Assembly: GCF_900168295.1 (NCBI RefSeq)
Contig: NZ_FVZL01000002.1
Location: forward strand, 124,001-188,000
DNA length: 64,000 nucleotides
Reading direction: 5' to 3'
From: Arthrobacter sp. P2b
Lineage (GTDB): Bacteria; Actinomycetota; Actinomycetes; Actinomycetales; Micrococcaceae
The notes under the pieces are model-generated. The model did no database searches and was not told the DNA's origin. It was given only the letters and a program-made list of their open reading frames with translations. Every line of letters begins with the position of its first letter. Position 1 is the stretch's first letter. The translations under genes and the position numbers were made by a program. Shown here one piece after another: positions 34,084 to 45,848 of this stretch.

Positions 34084-36144
34084 GTGGCAAATCCAGCAAG
34101 TTACAGGCCCAGGACGGGTGAGATTCCCACCAACCCCGGGGTTTACCGGTTCCGTGATCCCCACGGCCGGGTCATTTACGTGGGCAAGGCGAAGAGCCTC
34201 AGATCGCGGCTGAACTCCTACTTCGCCAACCCTGCCGGGCTGCTTCCGAAAACCTACGCCATGGTCCATGCCGCAAGCAGCGTGGAATGGACCGTGGTGG
34301 GCAGCGAGCTGGAGTCGCTGCAGCTGGAATACACCTGGATCAAGGAATTCAAACCGCGGTTCAACGTGGTGTTCAGGGACGACAAAACCTACCCCTACCT
34401 CGCAATGACCATGGGGGAGAAGTACCCGCGCGTCCAGGTGATGCGCGGTGACAAGAAAAAGGGCACCCGCTACTTCGGCCCCTACACCGCGGGCGCCATC
34501 CGGGAAACCATGGACACCCTGTTGCGCGTCTTCCCGGTGCGCAGCTGCAGCGCCGGAGTCTTCAAACGGGCCCAGGCCAGCGGGCGCCCGTGCCTGCTGG
34601 GCTACATCGACAAATGCGCCGCACCCTGCGTGGGCCGCATCTCGCCGGAGGACCACCGGGCCCTGGCGGAGGACTTCTGCGCCTTCATGGGCGGGGAGGC
34701 CAAGCGCTTCATCGCCAAGCTGGAAAAGCGGATGGCAGAAGCGGTGGCTGAACTCGACTACGAGCATGCAGCCAGGATCCGCGATGACATCACCGCCCTG
34801 CGCAAGGTCTTCGAACGCAACGCCGTGGTGCTCGCGGAGGACACCGACGCCGACATCTTCGCCCTGCACGAGGACGAATTGGAAGCCGCCGTGCAGGTGT
34901 TCCACGTCCGCGGCGGCAGGATCCGCGGCCAGCGCGGCTGGGTCGTGGAAAAAGTGGAGGATTCCACCACCCCGGACCTCGTGGAGCACCTCCTGCAGCA
35001 GGTCTATGGCGGCGACGGCGACAGTCACGGCCGGCTGCCCCGCGAAGTGCTCGTTCCGGTGGAGCCCAGCAACACCGGGGAGCTGGCGGAGTGGCTTGCC
35101 GGCATCCGGGGCGCCAAAGTGGACATCAGGGTTCCGCAGCGCGGCGACAAGGCAGCGCTGATGTCCACGGTGCGTGAAAACGCAGAGCATGCGCTGAAAC
35201 TCCACAAGACCCGCCGGGCAGGAGACCTGACCGTCAGGTCGCAGGCGCTCCAGGAACTTCAGGAGGCGCTGGACCTGCCTGTGCCGCTGCTGCGCATCGA
35301 ATGCTTCGACGTTTCGCACGTCCAGGGAACCAACGTGGTGGCCTCCATGGTGGTGGTGGAGGACGGTCTGCCCAAGAAGTCCGACTACCGCAAGTTCTCC
35401 GTCACCGGACCCGCGGCCGCGGACGATACCGCCGCCATGCACGACGTCCTGACGCGGCGGTTCCGCCACTACCTGCAGGACAAGTCCGCGCAGGTGGACG
35501 AGTCCGCGCTCAACCCGGAGCCCCTGAGCCCTGAACCGCTGAGCCCGGAACCGCTGGGCACCGAACCAACCACGGCACCCGCACCGGCACCGGCACCCGA
35601 AGCCACCGTACTGGACAGCACCACCCCGGCGCCGCGTGCAAAGTTCGCCTACCCGCCCAACCTGGTGGTGGTGGACGGCGGCAAGCCGCAGGTCAACGCG
35701 GCAGCGCGCGCCCTCGCGGACCTTGGCATCGATGACGTCTACGTTGTGGGCCTGGCCAAGCGCCTCGAAGAGGTCTGGCTTCCGGACAGCGACTTCCCGG
35801 TCATCCTTCCCCGCACCTCGCAGGGCCTCTACCTGCTGCAGCGCATCCGCGACGAAGCCCACCGCTTCGCGATCACGTTCCACCGGCAGAAGCGTGGAAA
35901 GGCCATGACGGTCTCCGCGCTGGACGGTGTGCCGGGGCTGGGCGCGTCCAAGCGGAAGGCCCTGCTGGCGCATTTCGGGTCCGTCAAGGGCGTCAAGGCC
36001 GCCACCGCGGAGGAACTTTCCCAGGCGAAGGGCATCGGACCGGCACTGGCCGGCGCCATCGTGACCCATTTTTCTGCCGAGGGTCCGGCCGCAGCCACGG
36101 TACCGGCCATCAACATGACCACCGGCGAAATCATCGAAACTTAG
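34084..36144 (+). CDS. uvrC: excinuclease ABC subunit C
   Basis: A 686-residue UvrC, the double-incision nuclease of excision repair. The GIY-YIG domain ([20 protein letters not shown], about 17-36) cuts 3' of damage. A UVR motif ([20 protein letters not shown], about 215-234) binds UvrB. The RNase H-like domain ([19 protein letters not shown] and later [13 protein letters not shown]) cuts 5'. Tandem helix-hairpin-helix repeats ([33 protein letters not shown]) bind DNA. An unusual Pro/Glu/Ala-rich insert at about residues 475-518 with repeated PEPLS units splits the RNase H-like domain. GTG 34084 follows the -10 box. Confidence 0.97.
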   Translation: MANPASYRPRTGEIPTNPGVYRFRDPHGRVIYVGKAKSLRSRLNSYFANPAGLLPKTYAMVHAASSVEWTVVGSELESLQLEYTWIKEFKPRFNVVFRDDKTYPYLAMTMGEKYPRVQVMRGDKKKGTRYFGPYTAGAIRETMDTLLRVFPVRSCSAGVFKRAQASGRPCLLGYIDKCAAPCVGRISPEDHRALAEDFCAFMGGEAKRFIAKLEKRMAEAVAELDYEHAARIRDDITALRKVFERNAVVLAEDTDADIFALHEDELEAAVQVFHVRGGRIRGQRGWVVEKVEDSTTPDLVEHLLQQVYGGDGDSHGRLPREVLVPVEPSNTGELAEWLAGIRGAKVDIRVPQRGDKAALMSTVRENAEHALKLHKTRRAGDLTVRSQALQELQEALDLPVPLLRIECFDVSHVQGTNVVASMVVVEDGLPKKSDYRKFSVTGPAAADDTAAMHDVLTRRFRHYLQDKSAQVDESALNPEPLSPEPLSPEPLGTEPTTAPAPAPAPEATVLDSTTPAPRAKFAYPPNLVVVDGGKPQVNAAARALADLGIDDVYVVGLAKRLEEVWLPDSDFPVILPRTSQGLYLLQRIRDEAHRFAITFHRQKRGKAMTVSALDGVPGLGASKRKALLAHFGSVKGVKAATAEELSQAKGIGPALAGAIVTHFSAEGPAAATVPAINMTTGEIIET

Positions 36145-36215
36145 CTAGGGTAAAGAGCGGGGTTTCCGCCAGTGCGGCCGCCCCGCGTGACAACAACAGA
36201 AACGGGGCGTACTTA

Positions 36216-37139
36216 ATGGCAGACACGACGGCGGAATCCGGAGCCGGGCTTGACGGGATGCAGCCCGTAAAGCCGCTCGAAGCGGAGCTGCTGGTGGTCA
36301 CCGGGATGTCCGGCGCCGGACGGAGTACAGCCGCTGACGCCCTCGAGGACCACGGCTGGTACGTCGTGGAGAACCTGCCGCCGCAGATGCTGGGGACGCT
36401 GGCCGAACTCGTCTCGCACGCCCCGCAGTCCATCCCGCGCCTGGCCGTGGTGATCGACGTCCGCAGCAAGGGCCTCTTCGCGGACATCCGCGCCGCCCTG
36501 GGAGCCCTCGCCGCCAGCGGGGTCACCTTCCGCGTGCTGTTCCTCGACGCCAGCGACAACGTCCTGGTCCGCCGCTTCGAGCAGGGGCGCCGGCCCCACC
36601 CGCTGCAGGGCGGCGGGCGCATCCTCGACGGCATCGCGGCGGAACGCGAGCTGCTCCAGGAACTGCGCGACAGCTCCGACGTCGTGCTCGACACCTCCGG
36701 CTACAACGTCCATGGCCTGGCCACGGCAATCACGGAACTGTTCAGCGAAACCGGCCCGGTCGCCCTCCGCCTGAACATCATGAGCTTCGGCTTCAAGTAC
36801 GGCCTGCCCGTCGATTCCAACTACGTGGCGGACGTCCGGTTCATCCCCAACCCGCACTGGGTGCCGCAGCTGCGCCCGCACACCGGGCTGGACAAGGACG
36901 TCAGTGACTACGTCCTCGAGGCCGAGGGCGTCAAGAACTTCGTGGACCGCTACGTCATGGCCCTCGAGCCCGTCCTGGACGGCTACCGCCGGGAAAACAA
37001 GCACTACGCCACCATTGCCGTGGGCTGCACGGGCGGGAAGCACCGTTCCGTGGCCGTCGCCGTCGAACTTTCCAAGAAGCTGGCGCAATACCCGCGGGTC
37101 ACGGTGACCACCACGCACCGGGATCTGGGCCGCGAATAA
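36216..37139 (+). CDS. rapZ: RNase adapter / nucleotide-binding protein RapZ
   Basis: A 307-residue RapZ/YvcJ protein. [19 protein letters not shown] is the P-loop (Arg in place of the usual Lys, common in actinobacteria). [30 protein letters not shown], and C-terminal [19 protein letters not shown] with [18 protein letters not shown] are family blocks. In E. coli RapZ controls GlmS through a small RNA; in Gram-positives its role is less clear. The stop overlaps the yvcK start (TAATG). rapZ-yvcK-whiA is a conserved Gram-positive block tied to cell-wall metabolism and sporulation or division. Confidence 0.95.
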   Translation: MADTTAESGAGLDGMQPVKPLEAELLVVTGMSGAGRSTAADALEDHGWYVVENLPPQMLGTLAELVSHAPQSIPRLAVVIDVRSKGLFADIRAALGALAASGVTFRVLFLDASDNVLVRRFEQGRRPHPLQGGGRILDGIAAERELLQELRDSSDVVLDTSGYNVHGLATAITELFSETGPVALRLNIMSFGFKYGLPVDSNYVADVRFIPNPHWVPQLRPHTGLDKDVSDYVLEAEGVKNFVDRYVMALEPVLDGYRRENKHYATIAVGCTGGKHRSVAVAVELSKKLAQYPRVTVTTTHRDLGRE

Positions 37140-38158
37140 TGGCGTTGTTCACCGGCGCACTGCCGTTGGTCCCGCCTGCCTCCGGGACAGCGGCGGCGCA
37201 GCAGGACAAAGGCCCCAACGTGGTTGCCCTCGGCGGCGGGCACGGCCTGGCCGCCTCCCTTTCGGCGCTGCGCCTGCTCACCTCCCAGCTCACCGCCATC
37301 GTGACGGTAGCGGACGACGGCGGCTCTTCCGGGCGCCTGCGCGAGGAGTACGGCGTCCTCCCGCCCGGCGACCTGCGCATGGCACTGTCAGCCCTTTGCG
37401 ACGATACCGACTGGGGACGCACCTGGCGCGACGTCATGCAGCACCGCTTCCGTCCCGGCAATGGCCCCGGCGGCTCCCTGGACGAGCACGCCATGGGGAA
37501 CCTGCTCATCGTCACCCTCTGGGAACTGCTCGGCGACGCCGTCGCCGGCCTCAAGTGGGCCGGTGCGCTGCTCGGCGCGCGCGGCCAGGTGCTGCCCATG
37601 TCCACCGTGCCCCTGACCATCGAAGGGGATGTCCGGGTCACCGCACCCGACGGCGAATCCGTGCTGCAGACAATCCACGGGCAGGCACGGTGCGCCGTTG
37701 CAGGTTCCCTGGAGCAGGTGAGGCTCCTGCCGGAAGCCGCCCCGGCCTGCACCGAAGCACTCACGGCCATCGAACTCGCGGACTGGGTCATCCTGGGCCC
37801 GGGCTCCTGGTACACCTCCGTGCTCCCGCACCTGCTCCTGCCCGAAATGCGGCAGGCGCTGTGCCACACCCCAGCCAAACGCTGCCTCACCATGAACCTC
37901 GCCACGGACACCAAGGAAACGTCGGGCATGACGGCCGCCGACCACCTCCACGTGCTGCGCCGTTACGCTCCGGAATTCAGCGTGGACGTCGTCCTGGCGG
38001 ATCCCGCCTCCGTTCCGGACCGGCAGGAGTTCGAGAAGGCAGCCGCGATGATCGGCGCCGAGGTGGTCTTGGGTAAAGTAGGGGCGTCGGTTCGCCGGCC
38101 CGTCCATGACCCCCTGCGTCTGGCGACGGCGTACCAGGACATTTTTGGGAACAGTTAG
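37139..38158 (+). CDS. yvcK: gluconeogenesis factor YvcK/CuvA family protein
   Basis: A 339-residue YvcK (UPF0052, CofD-like) protein. VVALGGGHGLAASLSALRLL is the nucleotide-binding N terminus, TVADDGGSSGRLREEYGVLP and PGDLRMALSALCDD are the hallmark motifs, and GPGSWYTSVLPHLLLPEM follows. In Bacillus and Mycobacterium it binds UDP-sugars and adjusts carbon flow to peptidoglycan. ATG 37139 overlaps the rapZ stop, and whiA starts 9 nt after its end, so all three are one operon. Confidence 0.95.
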   Translation: MALFTGALPLVPPASGTAAAQQDKGPNVVALGGGHGLAASLSALRLLTSQLTAIVTVADDGGSSGRLREEYGVLPPGDLRMALSALCDDTDWGRTWRDVMQHRFRPGNGPGGSLDEHAMGNLLIVTLWELLGDAVAGLKWAGALLGARGQVLPMSTVPLTIEGDVRVTAPDGESVLQTIHGQARCAVAGSLEQVRLLPEAAPACTEALTAIELADWVILGPGSWYTSVLPHLLLPEMRQALCHTPAKRCLTMNLATDTKETSGMTAADHLHVLRRYAPEFSVDVVLADPASVPDRQEFEKAAAMIGAEVVLGKVGASVRRPVHDPLRLATAYQDIFGNS

Positions 38159-38167
38159 GAAGGTGCC

Positions 38168-39148
38168 ATGGCACTGACAGCATCGGTCAAGGAAGAACTG
38201 TCCCGTCTGGACATCAAGAAGTCATCAGTGCGCAAGGCGGAAGTTTCCGCGATGCTCCGCTTCGCAGGCGGACTCCACATCATTTCCGGCCGGATCGTCA
38301 TCGAGGCCGAAGTGGACCTCGCGTCCACCGCGCGACGGCTGCGGTCGGCCATTGCCGAGGTCTACGGACACCAGAGCGAGATCATCGTAGTCTCGGCGGG
38401 CGGGCTGCGGCGCGCCAGCAGGTATGTGGTCCGGGTAGTGCGCGACGGCGAGGCGCTGGCCCGGCAGACCGGCCTCCTCGACGGCCGCGGCCGCCCCGTG
38501 CGCGGGTTGCCGTCCGCCGTCGTCAACGGTTCGGCAGCGGATGCGGAGGCCGTCTGGCGCGGCGCCTTCCTGGCGCACGGCTCACTCACCGAACCCGGCC
38601 GCTCCTCCTCCCTGGAGGTCACCTGCCCCGGCCCCGAATCAGCTTTGGCACTTGTGGGCGCCGCCCGCCGGCTGGACATCCAGGCCAAGGCGCGCGAAGT
38701 CAGGGGAGTGGACCGCGTTGTCATCCGCGACGGCGACACCATCGCCGCCCTCCTCACCCGCATGGGTGCCCACGACGCACTGATGGTCTGGGAGGAACGG
38801 CGGATGCGCAAGGAAGTCCGGGCCACCGCCAACCGCCTCGCCAACTTCGATGACGCCAACCTGCGCCGCTCGGCACAGGCGGCCGTCGCGGCGGGCGCGC
38901 GCGTGGACCGGGCCCTTGAGATCCTCGGCGACGACGTTCCCGAGCACCTGAAATACGCGGGCGAACTGCGCGTTGCCCACAAACAGGCCAGCCTGGACGA
39001 ACTGGGGCGGCTGGCCGATCCCGTCATGACCAAGGACGCCATCGCAGGACGGATCCGCCGTCTCCTGGCGATGGCGGACAAGCGGGCCCTTGACCTTGGC
39101 ATACCCGGAACCGATGCCAATGTGACGCCCGAAATGCTCGACGAGTGA
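38168..39148 (+). CDS. whiA: WhiA DNA-binding regulator
   Basis: A 326-residue WhiA. The N-terminal two thirds is a LAGLIDADG homing-endonuclease-like fold lacking catalytic acids ([40 protein letters not shown]). The C-terminal helix-turn-helix includes [20 protein letters not shown] and [18 protein letters not shown]. In Streptomyces WhiA with WhiB activates sporulation septation genes; in non-sporulating actinobacteria it acts in division and growth. ATG 38168 has GGAAGG upstream. Confidence 0.96.
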   Translation: MALTASVKEELSRLDIKKSSVRKAEVSAMLRFAGGLHIISGRIVIEAEVDLASTARRLRSAIAEVYGHQSEIIVVSAGGLRRASRYVVRVVRDGEALARQTGLLDGRGRPVRGLPSAVVNGSAADAEAVWRGAFLAHGSLTEPGRSSSLEVTCPGPESALALVGAARRLDIQAKAREVRGVDRVVIRDGDTIAALLTRMGAHDALMVWEERRMRKEVRATANRLANFDDANLRRSAQAAVAAGARVDRALEILGDDVPEHLKYAGELRVAHKQASLDELGRLADPVMTKDAIAGRIRRLLAMADKRALDLGIPGTDANVTPEMLDE

Positions 39149-39156
39149 GCGCCCCA

Positions 39157-39162
39157 TAGAAT
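39157..39162 (+). promoter_or_regulatory. -10 hexamer for sodA
   Basis: TAGAAT lies about 90 nt upstream of the sodA start, giving a leader of about 80 nt. The -35 region is not distinct. Confidence 0.5.
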
Positions 39163-39248
39163 CAAAAATAATTCCGGGCGCCCGCCGTCCGGATGCACAA
39201 TCCGAGAGTTACCACCCGGACCGAGTGTCCACGATATTGGAGGATTTT

Positions 39249-39875
39249 GTGACCGAGTACGTTTTGCCGGAACTCAGCTACGACTACGCCGCCCTCGAAC
39301 CGCACATTTCCGCGCGGATCATGGAGCTGCACCACAGCAAGCACCACGCAGCCTACGTGGCAGGCGCCAACAACGCCCTGGCACAGCTGGCTGAAGCCCG
39401 CGAAAAGGGCGACTTCGCCAACATCAACCGGCTCTCCAAGGACCTCGCGTTCCACACCGGCGGCCACGTCAACCACTCCGTGTTCTGGAACAACCTCTCC
39501 CCGGACGGCGGCGACAAGCCCGAAGGTGAGCTGGCTGCAGCCATCGATGACGCCTTCGGCTCCTTCGACGCGTTCCGTGCACAGTTCTCCGCAGCTGCCC
39601 TCGGCCTGCAGGGTTCGGGCTGGGGCTTCCTGGCCTACGAGCCCATCGGTGGCAACCTGGTCATCGAGCAGCTGTACGACCAGCAGGGCAACGTGGCGCT
39701 GGGCACCACCCCTCTGCTGATGCTCGACATGTGGGAGCACGCCTTCTACCTGGACTACGTCAACGTCAAGGCTGACTACGTCAAGGCGTTCTGGAACATC
39801 GTCAACTGGGCCGACGTCACCAAGCGGTTCGAGGCAGCACGCAGCAACGCCACGGGACTCATCACCGTACGGTAG
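39249..39875 (+). CDS. sodA: superoxide dismutase (Mn/Fe family)
   Basis: A 208-residue superoxide dismutase. [20 protein letters not shown] opens the helical domain. [17 protein letters not shown] and [17 protein letters not shown] give two metal-binding His residues, and [20 protein letters not shown] gives the Asp and His ligands (DxWEHAFY). The presence of Gly-Gln type residues ([14 protein letters not shown]) favours Mn or cambialistic use over strictly Fe. GTG 39249 is chosen for GGAGG 5 nt upstream. A strong GC hairpin follows about 65 nt after the stop. Confidence 0.95.
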   Translation: MTEYVLPELSYDYAALEPHISARIMELHHSKHHAAYVAGANNALAQLAEAREKGDFANINRLSKDLAFHTGGHVNHSVFWNNLSPDGGDKPEGELAAAIDDAFGSFDAFRAQFSAAALGLQGSGWGFLAYEPIGGNLVIEQLYDQQGNVALGTTPLLMLDMWEHAFYLDYVNVKADYVKAFWNIVNWADVTKRFEAARSNATGLITVR

Positions 39876-39941
39876 TGAGCACCGCCACACGCGTGTGTAA
39901 CAAACTTCACATTCGGACTTAAAGAGGCCGCGATGTGGACC

Positions 39942-39969
39942 GTCCGCCCCCGCACTTGCGGGGGCGGAC
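39942..39969 (+). terminator. sodA terminator hairpin
   Basis: GTCCGCCCCCGCA pairs perfectly with its complement across a 2-nt core. No clean T-tract follows, so it may also act as an RNA-stabilising stem. Confidence 0.7.
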
Positions 39970-39980
39970 CCAGTTAAACG

Positions 39981-41147
<1,167 letters not shown>

Positions 41148-41157
41148 GGTTAGACAC

Positions 41158-42384
41158 ATGACATCTCACACCCTCAACGAACTCATCGCTGAAGGTGTCC
41201 GCGGGCGGTACATTCTGGTTCGAAGTGACCTGAATGTGCCGCTCGACGGCTCTACAGTCACTGACGACGGCCGCATCAAGGCCTCACTTCCAGTGCTGTC
41301 AAAGCTCACGGACGCCGGTGCCCGCGTGCTGGTAACAGCCCACCTCGGACGCCCCAAGGGCGCACCCGAAGACAAGTACTCCCTTCGCCCCGCAGCCACC
41401 CGGCTGGCGGAACTGGCGGACTTCAAGGTCACCCTCGCAGACGACACCGTGGGAGCCTCCGCCAAAGAGGCAGCAGCCGCGCTGCAGGACGGCGAGGTAC
41501 TCGTCCTTGAGAACGTCCGCTTCGACGCCCGCGAGACCAGCAAGGACGACGCACAGCGCGGCGCCTTCGCTGACGAGCTGGTTGCGCTGACCGGCGGCAA
41601 CGGTGCCTACGTGGATGACGCCTTCGGTGCCGTGCACCGCAAGCACGCCAGCGTGTACGACGTCGCCACCCGGCTTCCGTCGTACCAGGGCGACCTGGTG
41701 CACACCGAGGTGGAGGTCCTGCGCAAGCTCACCGCCGATACGCAGCGTCCCTACGTCGTGGTGCTCGGCGGTTCCAAGGTCTCTGACAAGCTCGCGGTCA
41801 TCGACAACCTGCTCGGCAAGGCGGACACCATCCTGGTGGGCGGCGGCATGCTGTTCACCTTCCTCGCCGCTGCCGGCCACAAGGTGGCTGGAAGCCTGCT
41901 CGAGGAAGACCAGATCCCCGTGGTCCAGGACTACCTTAAGCGCGCGGCCGATGCCGGCACCGAATTCGTGGTGCCCACCGACGTCGTGGTGGCGGAGAAG
42001 TTCGCGGCCGACGCTGCGCACGAAACTGTTGCTGCGGATGCCATTGAGGACAGCAGCTTTGGCGCGCAGGGCATCGGGCTCGACATCGGCCCGGACTCTG
42101 CCGCTGCCTTCGCCGACCGTATCAAGGGTGCCCGGACAGTCTTCTGGAACGGTCCCATGGGGGTCTTCGAGTTCGAAGCCTTCTCGGCCGGAACCCGCGC
42201 GATTGCCCAGGCCCTGACCGAAACCGAAGCGTTCACTGTGGTTGGCGGCGGGGACTCCGCGGCAGCCGTGCGAACGCTGGGTTTCGCCGATGAGCAGTTC
42301 GGGCACATCTCCACCGGCGGCGGAGCGAGCCTGGAATACCTCGAGGGCAAGGAACTCCCGGGACTCAGCGTCCTGGACCGGTAG
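41158..42384 (+). CDS. pgk: phosphoglycerate kinase
   Basis: A 408-residue two-domain kinase that makes ATP from 1,3-bisphosphoglycerate. [15 protein letters not shown] is the N-terminal signature. [20 protein letters not shown] binds phosphoglycerate, and [19 protein letters not shown] and [14 protein letters not shown] with [11 protein letters not shown] bind nucleotide. ATG 41158 ([17 protein letters not shown]) matches family length. It lies 11 nt after gap and 113 nt before tpiA. Confidence 0.98.
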   Translation: MTSHTLNELIAEGVRGRYILVRSDLNVPLDGSTVTDDGRIKASLPVLSKLTDAGARVLVTAHLGRPKGAPEDKYSLRPAATRLAELADFKVTLADDTVGASAKEAAAALQDGEVLVLENVRFDARETSKDDAQRGAFADELVALTGGNGAYVDDAFGAVHRKHASVYDVATRLPSYQGDLVHTEVEVLRKLTADTQRPYVVVLGGSKVSDKLAVIDNLLGKADTILVGGGMLFTFLAAAGHKVAGSLLEEDQIPVVQDYLKRAADAGTEFVVPTDVVVAEKFAADAAHETVAADAIEDSSFGAQGIGLDIGPDSAAAFADRIKGARTVFWNGPMGVFEFEAFSAGTRAIAQALTETEAFTVVGGGDSAAAVRTLGFADEQFGHISTGGGASLEYLEGKELPGLSVLDR

Positions 42385-42497
42385 AGCCTTCCGGTAAGGC
42401 CTTCCGGTAGTACTACCGGTCTGTCAATCCTCCGGCCGGCAGGTTGCCCGCGGCAGCCTGCCGGCCGAACACTTATCACAAACTTTTTGGAGAATAC

Positions 42498-43313
42498 GTG
42501 ACTACGTCAACGAACGGTGCTTTCGACCGCAAGCCCTTCATCGCGGGCAACTGGAAGATGAACATGGACCACGTGCAGGGCATCACCCTCCTGCAGAAAC
42601 TGGCCTGGACCCTTTCAGACGCAAAGCATGACTACAGCCGCGTCGAAGTTGCTGTCTTCCCCCCGTTCACCGATCTCCGCGGCGTCCAGACGCTCGTCCA
42701 GGGCGACGACCTTGATATCGCCTACGGCGGCCAGGACCTCTCGCAGTTCGACTCGGGCGCCTACACCGGTGACATCTCCGGCCAGTTCCTGAACAAGCTG
42801 GGGTGCACGTACGTGCTGGTGGGACACAGCGAACGCCGCACCATCCATAACGAGTCCGACGACGTCCTCAACGCGAAGGTCAAGGCCGCGTTCAAGCACG
42901 GTGTCACTCCTGTCCTCTGCGTTGGCGAAGGGCTGGAAATCCGGCAGGCCGCCACGCACGTGAACCACACCCTGGAACAGCTGCGCGCCGGAGTTGCGGG
43001 CCTGACCAACGAGCAGGCAGCCGAGCTCGTGGTCGCCTACGAGCCGGTCTGGGCCATCGGAACCGGAGAAGTTGCGGGCCCGGGGGATGCACAGGAAATG
43101 TGCGCCGCCATCCGCGCCGAGCTGGAAACGCTTTTTGGCGCCGACGTAGCGGCCAAGACGCGCCTGCTCTACGGCGGCTCGGTCAAGGCCAACAACGCCG
43201 CCGCCATCCTGCAGGAGCGGGACGTGGACGGCCTGCTGGTGGGTGGCGCGAGCCTCGATCCTGCCGAGTTTGCTAATATTGTCAGGTTCGAGAGTCACCT
43301 GGTGACGGACTGA
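42498..43313 (+). CDS. tpiA: triosephosphate isomerase
   Basis: A 271-residue TIM-barrel enzyme. [20 protein letters not shown] gives the Asn-Lys active-site pair, [17 protein letters not shown] holds the catalytic His, and [20 protein letters not shown] carries the catalytic Glu and flexible loop. [16 protein letters not shown] closes the phosphate site. GTG 42498 has GGAG 5 nt upstream; about ten residues precede the conserved start. It is the third gene of the glycolytic block. Confidence 0.98.
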   Translation: MTTSTNGAFDRKPFIAGNWKMNMDHVQGITLLQKLAWTLSDAKHDYSRVEVAVFPPFTDLRGVQTLVQGDDLDIAYGGQDLSQFDSGAYTGDISGQFLNKLGCTYVLVGHSERRTIHNESDDVLNAKVKAAFKHGVTPVLCVGEGLEIRQAATHVNHTLEQLRAGVAGLTNEQAAELVVAYEPVWAIGTGEVAGPGDAQEMCAAIRAELETLFGADVAAKTRLLYGGSVKANNAAAILQERDVDGLLVGGASLDPAEFANIVRFESHLVTD

Positions 43314-43363
43314 TCCGTCCCGCTGCGCATACTCCCGCAATTCCAACTTTCTGAAAGGCCGTC

Positions 43364-43618
43364 GTGGACGTTCTTCATGTCATTCTGCAGATCCTCCTGG
43401 GCATCACCAGCCTCCTGCTGACGCTGCTTATCCTCCTCCACAAGGGACGGGGCGGAGGACTGTCGGACATGTTCGGCGGCGGCATGAGTTCGGGCCTGAG
43501 CTCCTCCGGCGTGGCCGAGCGCAACCTGAACAGGTTCACCGTGATCCTCGGTGTCACCTGGGGTGTGGTGATCATCGCACTGGGCCTGATCATGCGGTTC
43601 AGCGGCGGGGACTCCTGA
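43364..43618 (+). CDS. secG: preprotein translocase subunit SecG
   Basis: An 84-residue SecG, the small membrane subunit of the SecYEG channel. Two spans are visible (VILQILLGITSLLLTLLILL and VILGVTWGVVIIALGLIM). The loop HKGRGGGLSDMFGGGMSS is the family hallmark. secG follows the gap-pgk-tpiA block in many actinobacteria. Its GTG lies 50 nt after tpiA, and a hairpin terminator follows. Confidence 0.95.
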   Translation: MDVLHVILQILLGITSLLLTLLILLHKGRGGGLSDMFGGGMSSGLSSSGVAERNLNRFTVILGVTWGVVIIALGLIMRFSGGDS

Positions 43619-43679
43619 TCCCCAACGTTTGAGGCAGCGATTCCCGCGGGTACTCCCACGGTACGGATCCGCCAACTAA

Positions 43680-43720
43680 ACTGTGGCTGTCGGCTATTTC
43701 GACAGCCACAGTTTTGCTTT
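43680..43720 (+). terminator. terminator of the gap-pgk-tpiA-secG operon
   Basis: ACTGTGGCTGTCG pairs perfectly with its complement over a 7-nt loop and is followed by TTTGCTTT. It is a clean rho-independent terminator 62 nt after secG. Confidence 0.92.
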
Positions 43721-43747
43721 AACAATGGCGTCAAGGCAGGAGTTGCG

Positions 43748-44146
43748 GTGGTCCATCCAGCGTCAGGCTTCCGAGGTACCCGCGCGGGGGTAACGGCAGG
43801 AACAGGTTCAAGCCTTCAATCCACCGAGGACCACGGGAGCGCCCTGCCGCGGATCCGCGTGTCCTACTGGTGCGCGAAGGGGCACGAAACCCAGCCCGTC
43901 TTCCTCAAACTTCCCGAGGACCAGATCCCGGTCATGTGGGACTGCCGGCGGTGCGGCGGGCCGGCCTCCAGGGACGGCCAGTCGGCGGCAGCAGCGGCCG
44001 ACGACATGGACGACGGTTTCAAGAGCCACCTTGAGTACGTTAAAGAACGGCGCTCCGGCCAGGACGCGGAAGACGTCCTGGCCGGAGCGCTCGAGAGGCT
44101 ACGCGCCCGCGGCGTCCTTCCGGACGAGTTGCTGCGGGACACGTGA
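43748..44146 (+). CDS. rbpA: RNA polymerase-binding protein RbpA
   Basis: A 132-residue RbpA, the actinobacterial factor that binds RNA polymerase and the primary sigma factor and stabilises open complexes. The N-terminal arm (VHPASGFRGTRAGVTAG) precedes a zinc-ribbon-like core, RVSYWCAKGHETQPVFL and VMWDCRRCGGPAS, with Cys and His ligands. The sigma-binding C-terminal helix region includes HLEYVKERRSGQDAEDVLAG. GTG 43748 has GGAG upstream. Its last 48 nt overlap the end of convergent pgl. Confidence 0.94.
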   Translation: MVHPASGFRGTRAGVTAGTGSSLQSTEDHGSALPRIRVSYWCAKGHETQPVFLKLPEDQIPVMWDCRRCGGPASRDGQSAAAAADDMDDGFKSHLEYVKERRSGQDAEDVLAGALERLRARGVLPDELLRDT

Positions 44147-44917
44147 GGCTGCGTTTTCGTCGATGAGCCACAGGGTCCGGGAGGTTCCCCGCGGACCTGC
44201 AGCCGGTACCTGGACGGGGTTGGCACCCGCGAGGGCAAGGCCCACGGCGCCGGCTTTGTCCTCGCCCGCAACCACCATCCAGACCTCGGAGGCCGTATTG
44301 ATGGCCGGGAGGGTGAGCGAGACCCGCAGCGGAGGCGGTTTGGGGGAGTTGCGGACCCCCACCACCGTCCGTTCCTTCTCCCTGATTCCCCCCTGCTCCG
44401 GAAAGAGCGACGCCACATGCGCGTCGGGACCCACACCGAGCAGGACAACGTCCAGCCGCGGCAACGCGGAAGGTTCCTCGGGCCGGTCATCGGACATGTC
44501 CGCAGCATGCTCAGCGGCGGCAGCCTCCCGGAGGCGCCGGGCGTAATCGTCCGCAGCTTCTTCCGGGCTGCCGAACTCGTCCGAGGAGCCCGGCTGGAAG
44601 ACCCGCTCCGGATCTACCGGGATGCGGGACAGCAGTGCGTCAAACGCCTGCTTTGTGTTCCGGTCAGGGTCCTGCGAACCCACAAAGCGTTCGTCACCCC
44701 ACCAGAAGTTGACCTTGGACCAGTCGACGGCGGGAGCGGCCGGAGAGTCTGCAACAGCCTTCAGCGTCCCAATGCCCACCGAGCCTCCGGTCAGCACCAC
44801 AGTGGCCTCGCCGTACTTGTCCTGCACATCCACCAGTTTGGTGATGAGCCTGGCCGCGATGGCTGCCATGAGAACAGACGAATCAGGATGGATGCTTACT
44901 CTTGGCTCAACGCTCAC
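44099..44917 (-). CDS. pgl: 6-phosphogluconolactonase
   Basis: A 272-residue Pgl that hydrolyses 6-phosphogluconolactone, step two of the oxidative pentose-phosphate pathway. VVLTGGSVGIGTLKAV is the N-terminal phosphate loop, and VNFWWGDERFVGSQDPDRN is the hallmark with the acid-Arg motif. VVLLGVGPDAHVASLFP carries the catalytic His. The start overlaps opcA by 11 nt, and the 3' end overlaps rbpA. It is the last cistron of the tkt operon. Confidence 0.95.
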   Translation of the reverse strand: MSVEPRVSIHPDSSVLMAAIAARLITKLVDVQDKYGEATVVLTGGSVGIGTLKAVADSPAAPAVDWSKVNFWWGDERFVGSQDPDRNTKQAFDALLSRIPVDPERVFQPGSSDEFGSPEEAADDYARRLREAAAAEHAADMSDDRPEEPSALPRLDVVLLGVGPDAHVASLFPEQGGIREKERTVVGVRNSPKPPPLRVSLTLPAINTASEVWMVVAGEDKAGAVGLALAGANPVQVPAAGPRGTSRTLWLIDENAASRVPQQLVRKDAAGA

Positions 44918-45848
44918 TGGGACGGACGCTCCTTAGATTGGTACGTGGCAGTCCAATAGTAATCACTTCGCCGAAAACTTCGTCGGGGTCCAAACGGCGG
45001 AGTTCTTCGGCGAGGCAGTCCCGGAGGCTGCGGCGGGGAAGGGAGATCCGTTGGGCGGGCTGACCCGGCTGGGTCAGTTCAGCGACGGACAGTCCCGGCC
45101 GGAAGAGCTGGACGTCCCCGCCGGGGCGGGTGAGCCGGACGCGGCGGATGCCGGTGCCGGCGGGATCCGCGACGATGGTCACGGGTGCGTCCAGGGTCAG
45201 GGTGAGCCAGGCCGCCAGCAGGATGGTGGACGGGGAGTCCGAGGCTCCTTCGACGGCGACGGCGGTCACTGGGGAGGAGTCCACCTGGTCCAGGACGGCT
45301 GCGAGTTGGATGCGCCAGTTGGTCAGGCGGGTCCAGGCGAGGTCGGTGTCGCCGGCTTTGTAGGTGGACCGGATGTTCTCCAGGGCAGCCTGCGGGTCCG
45401 GTTCGTTCGCGGAGTCGGTGATCCGTCGGTGCGCAATCCGGCCGATGGAGGTGTCGCAGGCGCTTTCCGGGGCGCCGTGCGGCCACCAGGCCACGATCGG
45501 TGCGTCCGGGAGCAGCAGCGCGGCGACCAGGGACTCGGATTCGTGGGCGAGCTGGCCGTAGCCGCGCAGCACGATCACTTCCGAGGCGCCGGCGTCCCCG
45601 CCCACCCGGATCTGCGCGTCGAGCCGGTCCGGTGCGTTTTTGCCGGCGTCGGCCAGGACGATGATCCGGCAGGGGTGTTCCCGGCTGGCTTCGTTCGCCG
45701 CTTCGATCGCTTCTTCCTCAAGCCCGGACTTCGTGACCACCACCAGGGTCAGGACCCGGCCGAGGGCGATCACGCCGCCCTGCTCGCGCAGGGCCATGAT
45801 CTTTTTGGACACGTTCGAGGTGGTGGTATTGGGCAGGTCAACAATCAT
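44907..45848 (-). CDS. opcA: glucose-6-phosphate dehydrogenase assembly protein OpcA
   Basis: A 313-residue OpcA, needed for glucose-6-phosphate dehydrogenase activity in actinobacteria and cyanobacteria. It starts IVDLPNTTTSNVSKKIMALR, then VVVTKSGLEEEAIEAANEAS and VIVLRGYGQLAHESESLVAA. VAWWPHGAPESACDTSIGRI is strongly conserved. The ATG overlaps the zwf stop (ATGA), so OpcA is made together with its partner enzyme. It has no enzymatic motifs of its own. Confidence 0.95.
   Translation of the reverse strand: MIVDLPNTTTSNVSKKIMALREQGGVIALGRVLTLVVVTKSGLEEEAIEAANEASREHPCRIIVLADAGKNAPDRLDAQIRVGGDAGASEVIVLRGYGQLAHESESLVAALLLPDAPIVAWWPHGAPESACDTSIGRIAHRRITDSANEPDPQAALENIRSTYKAGDTDLAWTRLTNWRIQLAAVLDQVDSSPVTAVAVEGASDSPSTILLAAWLTLTLDAPVTIVADPAGTGIRRVRLTRPGGDVQLFRPGLSVAELTQPGQPAQRISLPRRSLRDCLAEELRRLDPDEVFGEVITIGLPRTNLRSVRPSER

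Noticed and set aside
35506..35640. Frameshift in uvrC
   Set aside because: The frame stays open and the conserved nuclease blocks resume in phase after the Pro-rich insert.
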